Origin: Alphaproteobacteria bacterium
GTDB taxonomy: Bacteria; Pseudomonadota; Alphaproteobacteria; Rhodobacterales; Rhodobacteraceae
Direction: 5' to 3'
DNA: 34,024 bases
Assembly: GCA_030431485.1 (NCBI GenBank)
Contig: JAUIIR010000046.1
Location: forward strand, 1 to 34,024
In this document: piece after piece, positions 15,461-23,402 of the stretch
How positions within the stretch are numbered: position 1 is the first letter of the stretch
Layout: every line of letters starts with the position of its first letter
Program-made: the position numbers and the translations under genes
The notes under the pieces: generated by a model
The model's input: only the letters and a program-made list of their open reading frames with translations
Database searches by the model: none
What the model was told of the DNA's origin: nothing

Positions 15461-16918
15461 ATGCCCCCCGCCCATCCGTTCGACGACGACAAACTCAAGG
15501 AAGAATGCGGAATTTTCGGCGTTGTCGGCGTGACCGACGCGGCGAACTTTGTCGCCCTTGGCCTGCACGCCCTGCAACATCGCGGGCAGGAAGCGGGTGG
15601 CATTGTCAGCCACCATCCCGAACACGGGTTCAACAGTGCGCGGCGCTTCGGCTATGTGCGCGACAACTTCACCAGTCAAAAACTGATGGAAACCCTGCCA
15701 GGCGAACTGGCCATCGGCCATGTCCGCTACTCGACCGCCGGATCGAAAGGCCAGACCCAGATCCGCGACGTGCAACCGTTTTTCGGCGAGTTTTCAATGG
15801 GGGGCGCGGCGATTGCTCATAACGGCAACATCACCAATGCCGAAGCGCTGCGCCGCGAATTGATCGAACGTGGTTCGATCTTCCAGAGCTCCAGCGACAG
15901 CGAATGCATCATCCACCTGATGGCCCGCTCGCTGCAGCGGAATATCCCCGAACGCATGGAAGACGCGCTGCGCCGCGTCGAAGGCGCGTTCTCGGTTGTG
16001 GCCATGACCCGCACCAAGCTGATCGGTGTCCGCGACCCACTGGGCGTGCGCCCGCTTGTGTTGGGCAAAATCGGCGATGGCTGGGCGCTCAGTTCGGAAA
16101 CCTGCGCGCTTGACATCATCGGTGCCGACTACGTGCGCGAAATCGAACCCGGCGAGATGGTGGTGATCACGGCGGACAAAGGCGTGGAGTCGATCCGCCC
16201 GTTCCGGCCGCAGCGCCCCCGCTTCTGCATCTTTGAACATGTCTATTTCTCGCGCCCCGACAGCATCATCGGCGACCGCTCGGTTTACGAGACCCGTCGT
16301 CAGATCGGTGTGGAACTGGCCCGGGAAACCCCAATCGAAGCAGATCTGGTCTGTCCCGTGCCCGACAGCGGCACCCCGGCCGCCATCGGCTATGCCCACG
16401 AGTCGGGCATTCCCTACGGCATGGGTATCATCCGCAACCAGTACATGGGCCGCACGTTCATCGAGCCGACCGAACAGATCCGCAACATGGGTGTGCGCCT
16501 CAAGCTCAACGTGAACCGCGCGCTTATCAAAGGCAAACGCGTGGTTTTGGTGGATGACAGCGTGGTGCGCGGCACCACCAGCCGCAAGATCAAGGAAATG
16601 ATCCTCGACGCGGGTGCTGCCGAGGTGCACTTCCGCATCGCCTCGCCCCCCACAGCGTGGCCGTGTTTCTACGGCGTGGACACGCCCCAGCGCGAAAAGC
16701 TGCTGGCGGCCACCATGTCCGAAGACGAGATGCGAGACCATCTCGGGGTCGACAGCCTCAAGTTCATCTCGCTTGACGGCCTCTACCGCGCCGTTGGCGA
16801 AGCCTCGGGCCGCGATGCCAAGTCACCGCAATATTGCGACGCCTGTTTCTCGGGTGAATATCCGGTGGAGCCGTCGGACATGCTGGAAAAAGGCTTCCAG
16901 ATGAAGGCCGCCGAGTAA
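15461..16918 (+). CDS. purF: Amidophosphoribosyltransferase
   Basis: PurF makes 5-phosphoribosylamine from PRPP and glutamine, the first committed step of purine synthesis. From ATG 15461 there are 485 residues; a TTG at 15446 with GGAG seven bases upstream is a real alternative start and would add five residues. The short propeptide ends before the catalytic Cys16 in EECGIFG, exposed after cleavage. The glutaminase domain contains LQHRGQEAGGI, and the PRPP site is VVLVDDSVVRGTTS. Cysteines in FCIFEHVYFSRPDS, PPTAWPCFYGVDTP and YCDACFSGEYP match the four ligands of the [4Fe-4S] cluster in the Bacillus-type enzyme, so this is the iron-sulphur form. cvpA lies upstream. Confidence 0.97.
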   Translation: MPPAHPFDDDKLKEECGIFGVVGVTDAANFVALGLHALQHRGQEAGGIVSHHPEHGFNSARRFGYVRDNFTSQKLMETLPGELAIGHVRYSTAGSKGQTQIRDVQPFFGEFSMGGAAIAHNGNITNAEALRRELIERGSIFQSSSDSECIIHLMARSLQRNIPERMEDALRRVEGAFSVVAMTRTKLIGVRDPLGVRPLVLGKIGDGWALSSETCALDIIGADYVREIEPGEMVVITADKGVESIRPFRPQRPRFCIFEHVYFSRPDSIIGDRSVYETRRQIGVELARETPIEADLVCPVPDSGTPAAIGYAHESGIPYGMGIIRNQYMGRTFIEPTEQIRNMGVRLKLNVNRALIKGKRVVLVDDSVVRGTTSRKIKEMILDAGAAEVHFRIASPPTAWPCFYGVDTPQREKLLAATMSEDEMRDHLGVDSLKFISLDGLYRAVGEASGRDAKSPQYCDACFSGEYPVEPSDMLEKGFQMKAAE

Positions 16919-17014
16919 CCCTCGGCAGCCTTCCGCGCAGGCCAAAAGCGCCCCCTGTGCCTCGCCCGAAATCCGACACATGAGGCGGATGGGCGAAACA
17001 ACAGGGTCCGACTC

Positions 17015-17281
17015 ATGGCATAAAACACCACCCCTCCGCAGGTCGCTCAGCAAGCGACCGAAACCACAAACGATCTTGGCGGCGCGCTGACGCTGCTGGG
17101 CACGTATGGCACTCAGGATGCCCCGCAGGCCCTGCTTAAGCTGCGTGGCGGCAAGACAGCCATTGTGGCGCGGGGCGATCGCGTGAACGGACAGACCGTC
17201 GTGGCCATCGAAGAAGGCCGCATGGCGCTGGCCCGCAACGGGACTGCACACTGGCTGGACATGCCCGCGCCAAACTCCTGA
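17015..17281 (+). pseudogene. Small GspC/PulC-like domain gene interrupted by a stop at codon 3
   Basis: The frame ATG-GCA-TAA at 17015 is followed, in the same frame and with no further stop, by 85 sense codons ending at TGA 17279-17281. The product would read NTTPPQVAQQATETTNDLGG, then ALTLLGTYGTQDAPQALLKL and KTAIVARGDRVNGQTVVAIE, closing HWLDMPAPNS. That pattern resembles the homology-region domain of type II secretion GspC/PulC proteins. An AGGG ribosome binding site lies 9 bp before the ATG. A single C-to-T change (CAA to TAA) would explain the stop. No other usable start lies early in the frame. It follows purF by 96 bp on the same strand. Either a recent nonsense mutation or a sequencing error would account for it. 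Confidence 0.68.
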
Positions 17282-17359
17282 GCTTCTCTGGTTTGAAAAT
17301 ACTTCGGGGGAGTCGCGCTTGCACGACGGGGGCAGCACCCCCAATCCCGGCCCGACACG

Positions 17360-17389
17360 AAAAAACCCCCGACGATCTCTCGACGGGGG
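17360..17389 (-). terminator. Intrinsic terminator of bioY
   Basis: Read on the minus strand, CCCCCG pairs with CGGGGG around a short loop that can add two or three more pairs, followed by six T residues (the A-run at 17360-17365 on the plus strand). It lies 26 bp after the bioY stop. A second perfect inverted repeat, ATTTTACC-GATT-GGTAAAAT, lies between the two at 17393-17412. Confidence 0.85.
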
Positions 17390-17392
17390 CAA

Positions 17393-17412
17393 ATTTTACC
17401 GATTGGTAAAAT
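17393..17412. repeat. Perfect 8-bp inverted repeat just after bioY
   Basis: ATTTTACC at 17393-17400 and GGTAAAAT at 17405-17412 are perfect inverted copies with a 4-nt loop, 3 bp beyond the bioY stop codon. It stands in tandem with the GC-rich terminator hairpin. It may help protect or end the message, or may be a protein site; nothing in the sequence decides between these. Confidence 0.7.
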
Positions 17413-17415
17413 CTA

Positions 17416-18006
17416 TCAGGCGCGGCGACCTGCCAGCGCTTTCCACGCACCGGTGACAACCAGTGCCGCGATCACGGCTTTGACCGCGTCGCCAATCAGG
17501 AAAGGTGCGATGAAGTAGGTCCAGTAGTAGCCAATCTCCTGACCGACCCAGCCCGCTTCGACTCCGCTCGCCGAGGCAACCGCCATCGGCCACGCAATAC
17601 CCGGAATGTAGAGCAGTGCTGCCAGTGCCAGCGTCACCAGGGATGTCGAAACGACACCTTTTGCGATCCCGCGATCCGCTGCCAGACCGGCCAGGCCAGC
17701 CATCACAACAAAGCCCAGAAGGAACCCTGCGGTCGGCCCTGCGAAGGCAAGCGCGTTCATGCCGTTGGCGAAAACGGGCAGCCCCATCGCGCCATAGCCC
17801 AGATAGGTGATCAGCGTCGCCGTTCCGAGGCGTGCGCCAAAGCTCAGTCCCACGATCAGGATCGCCAGCGTCTGCAGCGTCATCGGAACCGGGAAGAAGG
17901 GCACGGACACCTGAGTTGCAGCCGCAATGAAGGCGGCTCCACCCAGCGCGAGCAGCACCTGACGGAATAATGTGGTTTTGCCCAAGGCGGCTTGCGTCAA
18001 TGTCAT
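17416..18006 (-). CDS. bioY: Biotin transporter BioY (ECF substrate-binding component)
   Basis: BioY is the membrane S-component that binds biotin for an energy-coupling-factor transporter; in many proteobacteria it works without its own ATPase subunits. The 196 residues fit, with six hydrophobic segments and the family signature VPFFPVPMTLQTLAILIVGL at about 35-54, followed by GARLGTATLITYLGYGAMGLPVFA. The GPTAGFLLGFVVMAGLAG segment is also characteristic. No bioM or bioN gene is adjacent. The gene is transcribed from a probable promoter at 18044-18072 that contains a 12-bp palindrome, and ends at a strong intrinsic terminator. Identification is secure. Confidence 0.95.
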   Translation of the reverse strand: MTLTQAALGKTTLFRQVLLALGGAAFIAAATQVSVPFFPVPMTLQTLAILIVGLSFGARLGTATLITYLGYGAMGLPVFANGMNALAFAGPTAGFLLGFVVMAGLAGLAADRGIAKGVVSTSLVTLALAALLYIPGIAWPMAVASASGVEAGWVGQEIGYYWTYFIAPFLIGDAVKAVIAALVVTGAWKALAGRRA

Positions 18007-18042
18007 GGCGAATGTCCCTCATTTGGCTGTGTATTGCTCTGT

Positions 18043-18072
18043 TAATTCTGCAATTGCAGCATTGAGTCAAGC
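18043..18072 (-). promoter_or_regulatory. Probable bioY promoter with a palindromic operator
   Basis: On the minus strand a TTGACT -35 box (plus-strand 18065-18070) is followed at about 17 bp by an AT-rich -10 region (AATTAA, 18042-18047). Between them lies CTGCAATTGCAG at 18048-18059, a perfect 12-bp palindrome. A protein bound there would block RNA polymerase. The BioR box described in many alphaproteobacteria (TTATCTATAA-type) is not present, so the regulator is unknown. Confidence 0.65.
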
Positions 18073-18117
18073 ACTGCCCTCTTGCGGGCGGAGCGGCAAA
18101 AAGGCATGTGACAGGAC

Positions 18118-18771
18118 ATGACGGACACATCTTGCCCCCTTGCGCTGATCACCGGCGCCTCCCGTGGTCTTGGCTTTGCTTTGGCAGAGGCATTGGCCGA
18201 CACCCATCACATCATCGCCGTCGCCCGGACGGTGGGCGGACTTGAAGAGCTCGACGACCGCATCCAGTCGAAGGGCGGCAGCGCCACGCTGGCACCGATG
18301 GACGTCACCAAGGCGGACGCGATGGCACAGCTCTGCCGGTCAATTTTTGACCGCTGGGGTGGTATCGCGCTCTGGGCGCACACGGCCGTGCATGCGGCCC
18401 CGCTGACCCCGGCCGATCATCTGGACCAAAAGGACTGGCAGAAATCGCTGTCGATCAATGTGGAGGCGATGGGCCATCTGATCCCCTATATCTCCCCACT
18501 GCTCGGGCAGGAAGGCACCGCGTTTTTCTTCGACGACCCACATGGCGGTGAGAAATTCTTTGGCCATTACGGCACCACAAAGGCCGCGCAGATCGCGCTT
18601 GCGCGCAGTTGGGCTGCCGAGACCGAAAAGACCGGACCCAAGGTGCGCATCCTGAAACCTGCGCCCATGGCCACGCATACCCGCGCCCGGTTCCACCCCG
18701 GAGAGGACCGTTCCAAACTGGCAAACCCGATGGACGAGGCCACGCGGCTGCTGCAAACATTGAAACTGTAA
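18118..18771 (+). CDS. Short-chain dehydrogenase/reductase family protein
   Basis: This 217-residue protein has the SDR layout: the nucleotide-binding LITGASRGLGFALAEALA at residues 10-27, a DVTKADAM segment after the third strand, and a catalytic Tyr-x-x-x-Lys in HYGTTKAAQIALARSW. The usual NAG motif is replaced by HTAVHA, and the serine that normally precedes the tyrosine is not obvious (FFFDDPHGGEKFFGHYG), so catalysis may be altered. It reduces or oxidises an unknown alcohol or ketone with NAD(P)H. ATG 18118 is 111 bp from divergent bioY. The Imm11-like pair starts 51 bp downstream. Family is sure, substrate is not. Confidence 0.9.
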   Translation: MTDTSCPLALITGASRGLGFALAEALADTHHIIAVARTVGGLEELDDRIQSKGGSATLAPMDVTKADAMAQLCRSIFDRWGGIALWAHTAVHAAPLTPADHLDQKDWQKSLSINVEAMGHLIPYISPLLGQEGTAFFFDDPHGGEKFFGHYGTTKAAQIALARSWAAETEKTGPKVRILKPAPMATHTRARFHPGEDRSKLANPMDEATRLLQTLKL

Positions 18772-18822
18772 CGCCCGACACAGCCCGGGCGCAGTAACAA
18801 GTAGAGTTCCATCATTCCCTAT

Positions 18823-19437
18823 ATGATAGGCACCAAGCGCGAAGGTCTTTACGACATCTATGTCACAGCCCTGGACGGCGACTCCAACAAAGTGCGCCCC
18901 CTCGATCAGTCACCCGATATGGGCGACATCGCCCCGGCGTGGAACTATGCCACCATCTGCGGCCGTCCCATCGACACCACTCATTTGCCCACACGGCTGC
19001 GCAAAACGGGTGGGCGGCAAAAGGTGCCCGATTTCCTTGGCTCATCGGTGGGTATCCTCGTCTCACACAAGGTGCGCGATATCGTCGAGAGTTTTGAGTC
19101 CGGCGTGCATGGCTTTCACCCGATGGCCTTTGAAAAGCGCGACAAGACCCAGGTGCAGACCCATTTCCTGTGGGTGTTTCACAACGCGATCACGGCGCTG
19201 AACCCAGAGGGGCTGAAACCGCCCTATCCCGGCCCGGATGATTGGTGGGACGGTCTGAACAAACGCTTACACCCGGACGGGCACGCCATTTTCAGCAAGG
19301 CGGCCATCGGCGATGCTCATGCCTGGTCGGACCCGCAACTGATGTATCGCCGCTTTCTGTCGGACGAATTGACCCAGACGTTTCTGGATGCCGAGGTCAC
19401 GGGCTTTGCCCCCGGGCGTCACGTGGAGGCCGTGTGA
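18823..19437 (+). CDS. Imm11/DUF1629-like protein, first of a tandem pair
   Basis: This 204-residue protein resembles the Imm11 (DUF1629) family, whose members are found as immunity proteins in polymorphic toxin systems and also as stand-alone genes. The assignment rests on the central pattern PDFLGSSVGILVSHKVRDIV, then FESGVHGFHPMAF, and a C-terminal AHAWSDPQLMYRRFLSDELT segment. It is clearly paralogous to the next gene; the C-terminal ends TGFAPGRHVEAV and TGFAPGRHIVAV nearly match. Similarity also runs upstream of ATG 18823: codons ATT-CCC-TAT-ATG at 18814-18825 correspond to the neighbour's ATG-CCG-TAT-GCA, so the original start may have been at 18814, now ATT. No toxin gene is adjacent. 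The stop overlaps the next ATG by one base (TGATG). Confidence 0.8.
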   Translation: MIGTKREGLYDIYVTALDGDSNKVRPLDQSPDMGDIAPAWNYATICGRPIDTTHLPTRLRKTGGRQKVPDFLGSSVGILVSHKVRDIVESFESGVHGFHPMAFEKRDKTQVQTHFLWVFHNAITALNPEGLKPPYPGPDDWWDGLNKRLHPDGHAIFSKAAIGDAHAWSDPQLMYRRFLSDELTQTFLDAEVTGFAPGRHVEAV

Positions 19438-20060
19438 TGCCGTATGCATTCAACGTCAAACAAGAAGGCCACTACGACACGTTTTTTAAGTATCTCGACG
19501 GCGATAAATTCAAACTGTCGAATATCGACCAAAGCGTGACTTTCGGCAAACGGCGGCCGCCGGACTCGGCCGTGCCGATCTGTGGCCGCGCCATCGACCC
19601 CACCTATCTGCCGCGCCGTCTGCGCCCGAACATCAAGAAAAAGCGCTATGCCGATTTCCTGGGCAACAACACCGGCACGTTGGTGAGCGACACGGTGTGC
19701 GAGCTCGTCGAGCGGATCGAGCCGGGCGTGCACGCCTTTTACCCCGTGACCTTCGAGTTCAAGAACGGCGACACGCTGCAAACCCATGCGGTCTGGATCA
19801 TCCAGCGCGAACTGACGGCCTTGGCACGCGATGGGATCGACCCGCCCTATCCCGGCCCGGACGTGCGCTGGGAAGGCGTCGACACTTACACCTATCCCAA
19901 GGCGCGCATCCTGCTCGACAAGTCCATCATCGGCGATGCCCATGCCTGGTCGGACCCGCAGCTTTATTATCAGCGGTATCTGTCGGACGAGTTGACCCAA
20001 GCGTTTCTGGATGCAGAAGTCACAGGGTTTGCGCCCGGCAGGCATATCGTGGCGGTCTGA
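19437..20060 (+). CDS. Imm11/DUF1629-like protein, second of a tandem pair
   Basis: These 207 residues start at ATG 19437, which shares one base with the stop of the preceding paralogue; the open frame reaches back to 19242 but only as a shadow of that gene. The same family elements are present: YADFLGNNTGTLVSDTVCEL, IEPGVHAFYPVTFEFKNGDT, and AHAWSDPQLYYQRYLSDELT. Compared with the first copy it is roughly half identical in protein, but the last 120 bp of DNA are much closer (about four of five bases by eye), which suggests recent duplication or gene conversion at the 3' end. It is soluble, with no signal peptide. The function is unknown; an orphan immunity role is one possibility, a housekeeping role another. 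Confidence 0.82.
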   Translation: MPYAFNVKQEGHYDTFFKYLDGDKFKLSNIDQSVTFGKRRPPDSAVPICGRAIDPTYLPRRLRPNIKKKRYADFLGNNTGTLVSDTVCELVERIEPGVHAFYPVTFEFKNGDTLQTHAVWIIQRELTALARDGIDPPYPGPDVRWEGVDTYTYPKARILLDKSIIGDAHAWSDPQLYYQRYLSDELTQAFLDAEVTGFAPGRHIVAV

Positions 20061-20138
20061 CCGTCTCAAGGTCCAAGCCCCGCTTGCTCCGCCGCGCCCC
20101 TTCCCGTAGAGACAATGGCAATAAATACGGGCGGAAAT

Positions 20139-20924
20139 ATGCGCATACTCATCACCAATGACGACGGGATCAACGCACCGGGACTGAAGGTGCTCAGCGC
20201 CATCGCTCATGACCTTGCAGGCCCGGAGGGCGAGGTCTGGACCGTGGCTCCAGCCTTTGAACAATCAGGTGTCGGGCATTGCATCAGCTATACTCATCCC
20301 ATGATGGTCAGCGAAATGGGGCCGCGCCGCTTTGCCGCCGAGGGCAGCCCTGCCGATTGCGTGCTGGCCGGTCTGCACGACGTGATGCGTGACGCGCCCC
20401 CTGACCTTGTGCTTTCGGGCGTGAACCGAGGTAATAACTCGGCGGAAAACGCGCTCTATTCCGGCACGCTGGGCGGCGCGATGGAAGCGGCGCTTCAGGG
20501 CATCCCCGCCATTGCACTGTCGCAGTATTACGGGCCAGACAATGCACAGGCCGACGATCCGTTCGAAGCGGCGCGTGTGCATGGCACGGACACGATCCGG
20601 CGGATTCTGGCACATGACCCGAAAGATCAGACAGGATACCGCCTGTTCTACAATGTGAACTTCCCGCCGGTGCCCGCCGCTGCCGTCAAGGGCACCCGCA
20701 TCACGCCGCAGGGAATCCGGCAGGGCACCCATTTTTCGGTCGAGCCGCACAACTCGCCTTCCGGGCGTCGGTTCCTCTGGATCAAGGGCGGCGATCAGCG
20801 GGCCCCGACTGCCGCCGGAAGCGATGCCTCCGAGAACCTCGCCGGGTTTATCAGTATCACGCCCATGCGGGCCAATCTGACGGCTGCAGATCAGCTAGAC
20901 GCCATGCGGGACGCCTTTGACTGA
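20139..20924 (+). CDS. surE: 5'/3'-nucleotidase SurE
   Basis: SurE is a metal-dependent phosphatase that dephosphorylates nucleoside monophosphates and helps stationary-phase survival. I chose ATG 20139 because [16 protein letters not shown] is the conserved N-terminus, with Asp8 and Asp9 binding metal and GGGCGGA as the ribosome binding site; the frame opens a little earlier at 20115. Further signatures are [21 protein letters not shown], and [20 protein letters not shown]. The 261 residues are the usual length. It is joined to pcm by a TGATG overlap, as in many proteobacteria. Identification is secure. Confidence 0.97.
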   Translation: MRILITNDDGINAPGLKVLSAIAHDLAGPEGEVWTVAPAFEQSGVGHCISYTHPMMVSEMGPRRFAAEGSPADCVLAGLHDVMRDAPPDLVLSGVNRGNNSAENALYSGTLGGAMEAALQGIPAIALSQYYGPDNAQADDPFEAARVHGTDTIRRILAHDPKDQTGYRLFYNVNFPPVPAAAVKGTRITPQGIRQGTHFSVEPHNSPSGRRFLWIKGGDQRAPTAAGSDASENLAGFISITPMRANLTAADQLDAMRDAFD

Positions 20925-21565
20925 TGGATGAGGCGGAACGCAAGATGCAGTTCCTCTATTCGCTGCGCTCGCGCGGCGTAACGAACGCCGCCGTTCTGAC
21001 CGCAATGGAGCGGATCGACCGCGCCCCGTTCATTCGCGGTTATTTTGCAGAACGGGCGTATGAAGATATGCCACTGCCCATCGCGTGCGGTCAAACCATC
21101 AGCCAGCCCTCGGTTGTGGGTCTGATGACACAGGCGCTTGAGATCAGTCCACGGGATACGGTGCTCGAAGTTGGCACTGGCTCGGGCTATCAGGCGGCGA
21201 TTCTGAGCCAACTTGCGCGGCGTGTTTATACGGTGGACCGTCATTCCCGGCTGGTCCGCGAAGCGCGAGAGGTGTTCGACCAGTTGGGGCTTCCCAATAT
21301 CACAGCGTTCACCGCAGACGGCAGTTTTGGCTTGCCCGATCAGGCGCCGTTCGACCGCATTCTTGTAACAGCTGCCGCCGAGGACCCTCCCGGGCCACTT
21401 CTCGCTCAGCTCAAAGTCGGCGGAATCATGGTGCTCCCGGTGGGTCAATCCGATGCGGTGCAACACCTGATCCGGGTGAGACGCACAGAAACCGGGCTTG
21501 ATTACGATGAATTGAGGCCCGTACGCTTTGTTCCGCTGGTCGAAGGGGTGGCCCGCGACGGCTAA
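20924..21565 (+). CDS. pcm: Protein-L-isoaspartate O-methyltransferase
   Basis: Pcm uses S-adenosylmethionine to methylate isoaspartyl residues and so repair aged proteins. The 213 residues fit. The N-terminal [20 protein letters not shown] and the substrate-binding [20 protein letters not shown] are diagnostic; the SAM motif is [16 protein letters not shown], and [14 protein letters not shown] is motif II. Its ATG at 20924 shares a base with the surE stop. The NlpD-like gene follows after 60 bp, completing the surE-pcm-nlpD order known from E. coli, though no rpoS follows here. Identification is secure. Confidence 0.96.
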   Translation: MDEAERKMQFLYSLRSRGVTNAAVLTAMERIDRAPFIRGYFAERAYEDMPLPIACGQTISQPSVVGLMTQALEISPRDTVLEVGTGSGYQAAILSQLARRVYTVDRHSRLVREAREVFDQLGLPNITAFTADGSFGLPDQAPFDRILVTAAAEDPPGPLLAQLKVGGIMVLPVGQSDAVQHLIRVRRTETGLDYDELRPVRFVPLVEGVARDG

Positions 21566-21625
21566 ACCGGGCATACTATGAGCTGTGACGACCGGGGTAC
21601 AACCGGCGCATCTGAGGATATTGAT

Positions 21626-22828
21626 ATGGGCATTTGCACGTTTATTCGCGGTTCCGGTTTCCGAGTTGGCACAAGCCTGTCGCTCTTGGCGCTCTTGGCA
21701 GCATGCTCCGAACCGCTTGATTTAGACCTGCGCGGCAAACTCAATGGCGGGTTCAACACCGCAGACGCGGCACGCGCAGCCACGGCGCCAAGACCTGAAC
21801 CGGACAATCGCGGCGTGATTTCCTATCCAAACTATCAGGTCGCCGTGGCACAGCGCGGTGACACGCTGGCCCGTCTCGCAAACCGCATCGGTCTGCCGGC
21901 TGACCAACTTGCGCGGTATAACGGTATTCAGACCGGCGATTCCTTGCGCGCGGGCGAAATCGTGGCCCTTCCCCGGCGCGTCGCAGAGCCATCGCCCGCC
22001 ACCGGTGCGGCGACCACAGGGCCGATCCGCCCGGCCTCCGAAATCGACATCACCACGTTGGCCAGCGACGCAATCGATCGGTCCGACCCCACGCCCTCTG
22101 CCGCGCGCCCTGCGCCTCAAACCGGGACTGAACCGATCCGCCATCAGGTCAAGCGAGGGGAAACAGCCTTTACCATCGCACGGCTTTATAACGTTTCCGT
22201 CCGGTCGCTGGCAGACTGGAACGGGCTCGATAGCAGCTTCAGCCTGCGCGAGGGCCAGTACCTCCTGATCCCAGTCGTTACTGCAGCTGCGCCTGCCGAG
22301 GACGACACGCCTCCCCGACCCGGAACCGGATCGCCCACGCCTGAGCCACCGTCAGCGTCGCAACCTTTGCCAAAGGACTCCCCGGAACCCGCCGCTGCTG
22401 CAACCGCCGCCACCGCCACGGCTGCTGCATCGGCGCCTGCCGCCGATGTCGGCGCGCAGACCGCAGCCAGCAAGCCAGATGCAGCGATGTCCTTCCCGGT
22501 GCAGGGCAGCATCATTCGCGAGTATGCAAAGGGTCGCAATGATGGCATCGACATCGGCGCATCTGTTGGCACATCTGTCAAAGCCGCCGCCAGCGGTCAG
22601 GTCGCTGCGATTACGCGGAACACCGACGGCATCAATATCCTCGTGATCCGGCACCCGGATAATCTGCTGACGGTTTATACCCATGTCGACAACATCACTG
22701 TTACCAAGGGCGACGCGGTGAGCCGGGGTCAATCCATTGCCAAGGTCGCCGATTTCGAACCGTCACGCGTTCATTTCGAAGTGCGCAAAGGCTTCGACAG
22801 CGTCGATCCGATGGATTACCTGCGCTGA
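21626..22828 (+). CDS. nlpD: NlpD-like lipoprotein with two LysM repeats and a degenerate LytM (M23) domain
   Basis: From ATG 21626 (with TGAGGA upstream) the 400 residues start with a lipoprotein signal ending LLALLAAC, so the mature protein should be lipid-anchored, probably in the outer membrane. LysM modules lie near residues 65-105 (YQVAVAQRGDTLARLANRIG) and 170-215 (HQVKRGETAFTIARLYNVSV). A proline- and alanine-rich linker follows, then a LytM domain (about 290-400). That domain lacks key zinc ligands: the usual HxGIDI reads NDGIDIG and the usual HxH reads RVHFEV. NlpD and EnvC of E. coli are inactive in the same way and activate cell-wall amidases during division. Placement after surE-pcm supports the NlpD name; direct hydrolase activity is unlikely. 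Confidence 0.9.
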   Translation: MGICTFIRGSGFRVGTSLSLLALLAACSEPLDLDLRGKLNGGFNTADAARAATAPRPEPDNRGVISYPNYQVAVAQRGDTLARLANRIGLPADQLARYNGIQTGDSLRAGEIVALPRRVAEPSPATGAATTGPIRPASEIDITTLASDAIDRSDPTPSAARPAPQTGTEPIRHQVKRGETAFTIARLYNVSVRSLADWNGLDSSFSLREGQYLLIPVVTAAAPAEDDTPPRPGTGSPTPEPPSASQPLPKDSPEPAAAATAATATAAASAPAADVGAQTAASKPDAAMSFPVQGSIIREYAKGRNDGIDIGASVGTSVKAAASGQVAAITRNTDGINILVIRHPDNLLTVYTHVDNITVTKGDAVSRGQSIAKVADFEPSRVHFEVRKGFDSVDPMDYLR

Positions 22829-22850
22829 TCAGCCATTATTTGTCGGCCTG

Positions 22851-23402
22851 TTACCCAAGACCGGCTTCCAGCGCCTTGCCCAAACGCGGCAGGCGCGCTT
22901 TCTTCATAAGACGTCGGATGTCCCATTCCTGACCGGACAGTCGGTTGGCCTCGGAGTGGACCTGGGCCACGGCTTGAGTGACCGCGTCTGGAGCACTGGC
23001 ATAAAGCCCGACCAGAAACCCATCGGGATCAGCGCGGGACAGCCCCTCTTCCGCCAGAATGTTGCGCGGGAAGTCCTTTGCATTGACCGTCACAATGACA
23101 TCTGCATGGCCTGCAATGGCAGCCGCAAGGACATGCACGTCATTGGCATCGGGCAGCCACAGCCGGTCAAGCAGCCCAGCCGGTGGTATGACCTTGGACT
23201 GCGGCCAATGAGCGGTGACCATCGCGATTTCGGCATCCGCCTGGACTTGCCCTGCCAGCCCCAGTTTGGCAGCCGCACGGGACCATTCACCCAGGATTCG
23301 CTCTGACCAGACCGGCTCGAACAGCCCCTGTGCCGCCACGCCAAGCAAAACCTCGCGCATCACGGTCGGGTAGAGCACACAGGTGTCGAGACAGACCTTC
23401 AC
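22851..23402 (-). CDS. PIN-domain protein
   Basis: This 183-residue protein has PIN-type ribonuclease features: CLDTCVLYP with Asp6, the SERILGEWSRA segment with Glu39, LPDANDVHVLAAA with Asp85 and Asp88, and VIVTVNAKDFP with Asp110. These acidic residues hold magnesium in VapC-like nucleases. It is about 50 residues longer than a typical VapC, through a C-terminal helical region rich in basic residues (RRLMKKARLPRLGKALEAGL). No small antitoxin gene precedes it; instead its GTG start overlaps the stop of the rRNA methyltransferase by 4 bp (GTGA). That coupling suggests a role linked to RNA metabolism, but the target is unknown. It is not called a toxin here. Confidence 0.85.
   Translation of the reverse strand: MKVCLDTCVLYPTVMREVLLGVAAQGLFEPVWSERILGEWSRAAAKLGLAGQVQADAEIAMVTAHWPQSKVIPPAGLLDRLWLPDANDVHVLAAAIAGHADVIVTVNAKDFPRNILAEEGLSRADPDGFLVGLYASAPDAVTQAVAQVHSEANRLSGQEWDIRRLMKKARLPRLGKALEAGLG

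Noticed and set aside
15794..16741. 315-codon minus-strand frame inside purF
   Set aside because: It is an antisense shadow of a secure purF gene, His/Ala/Gly-rich with no protein-like pattern.
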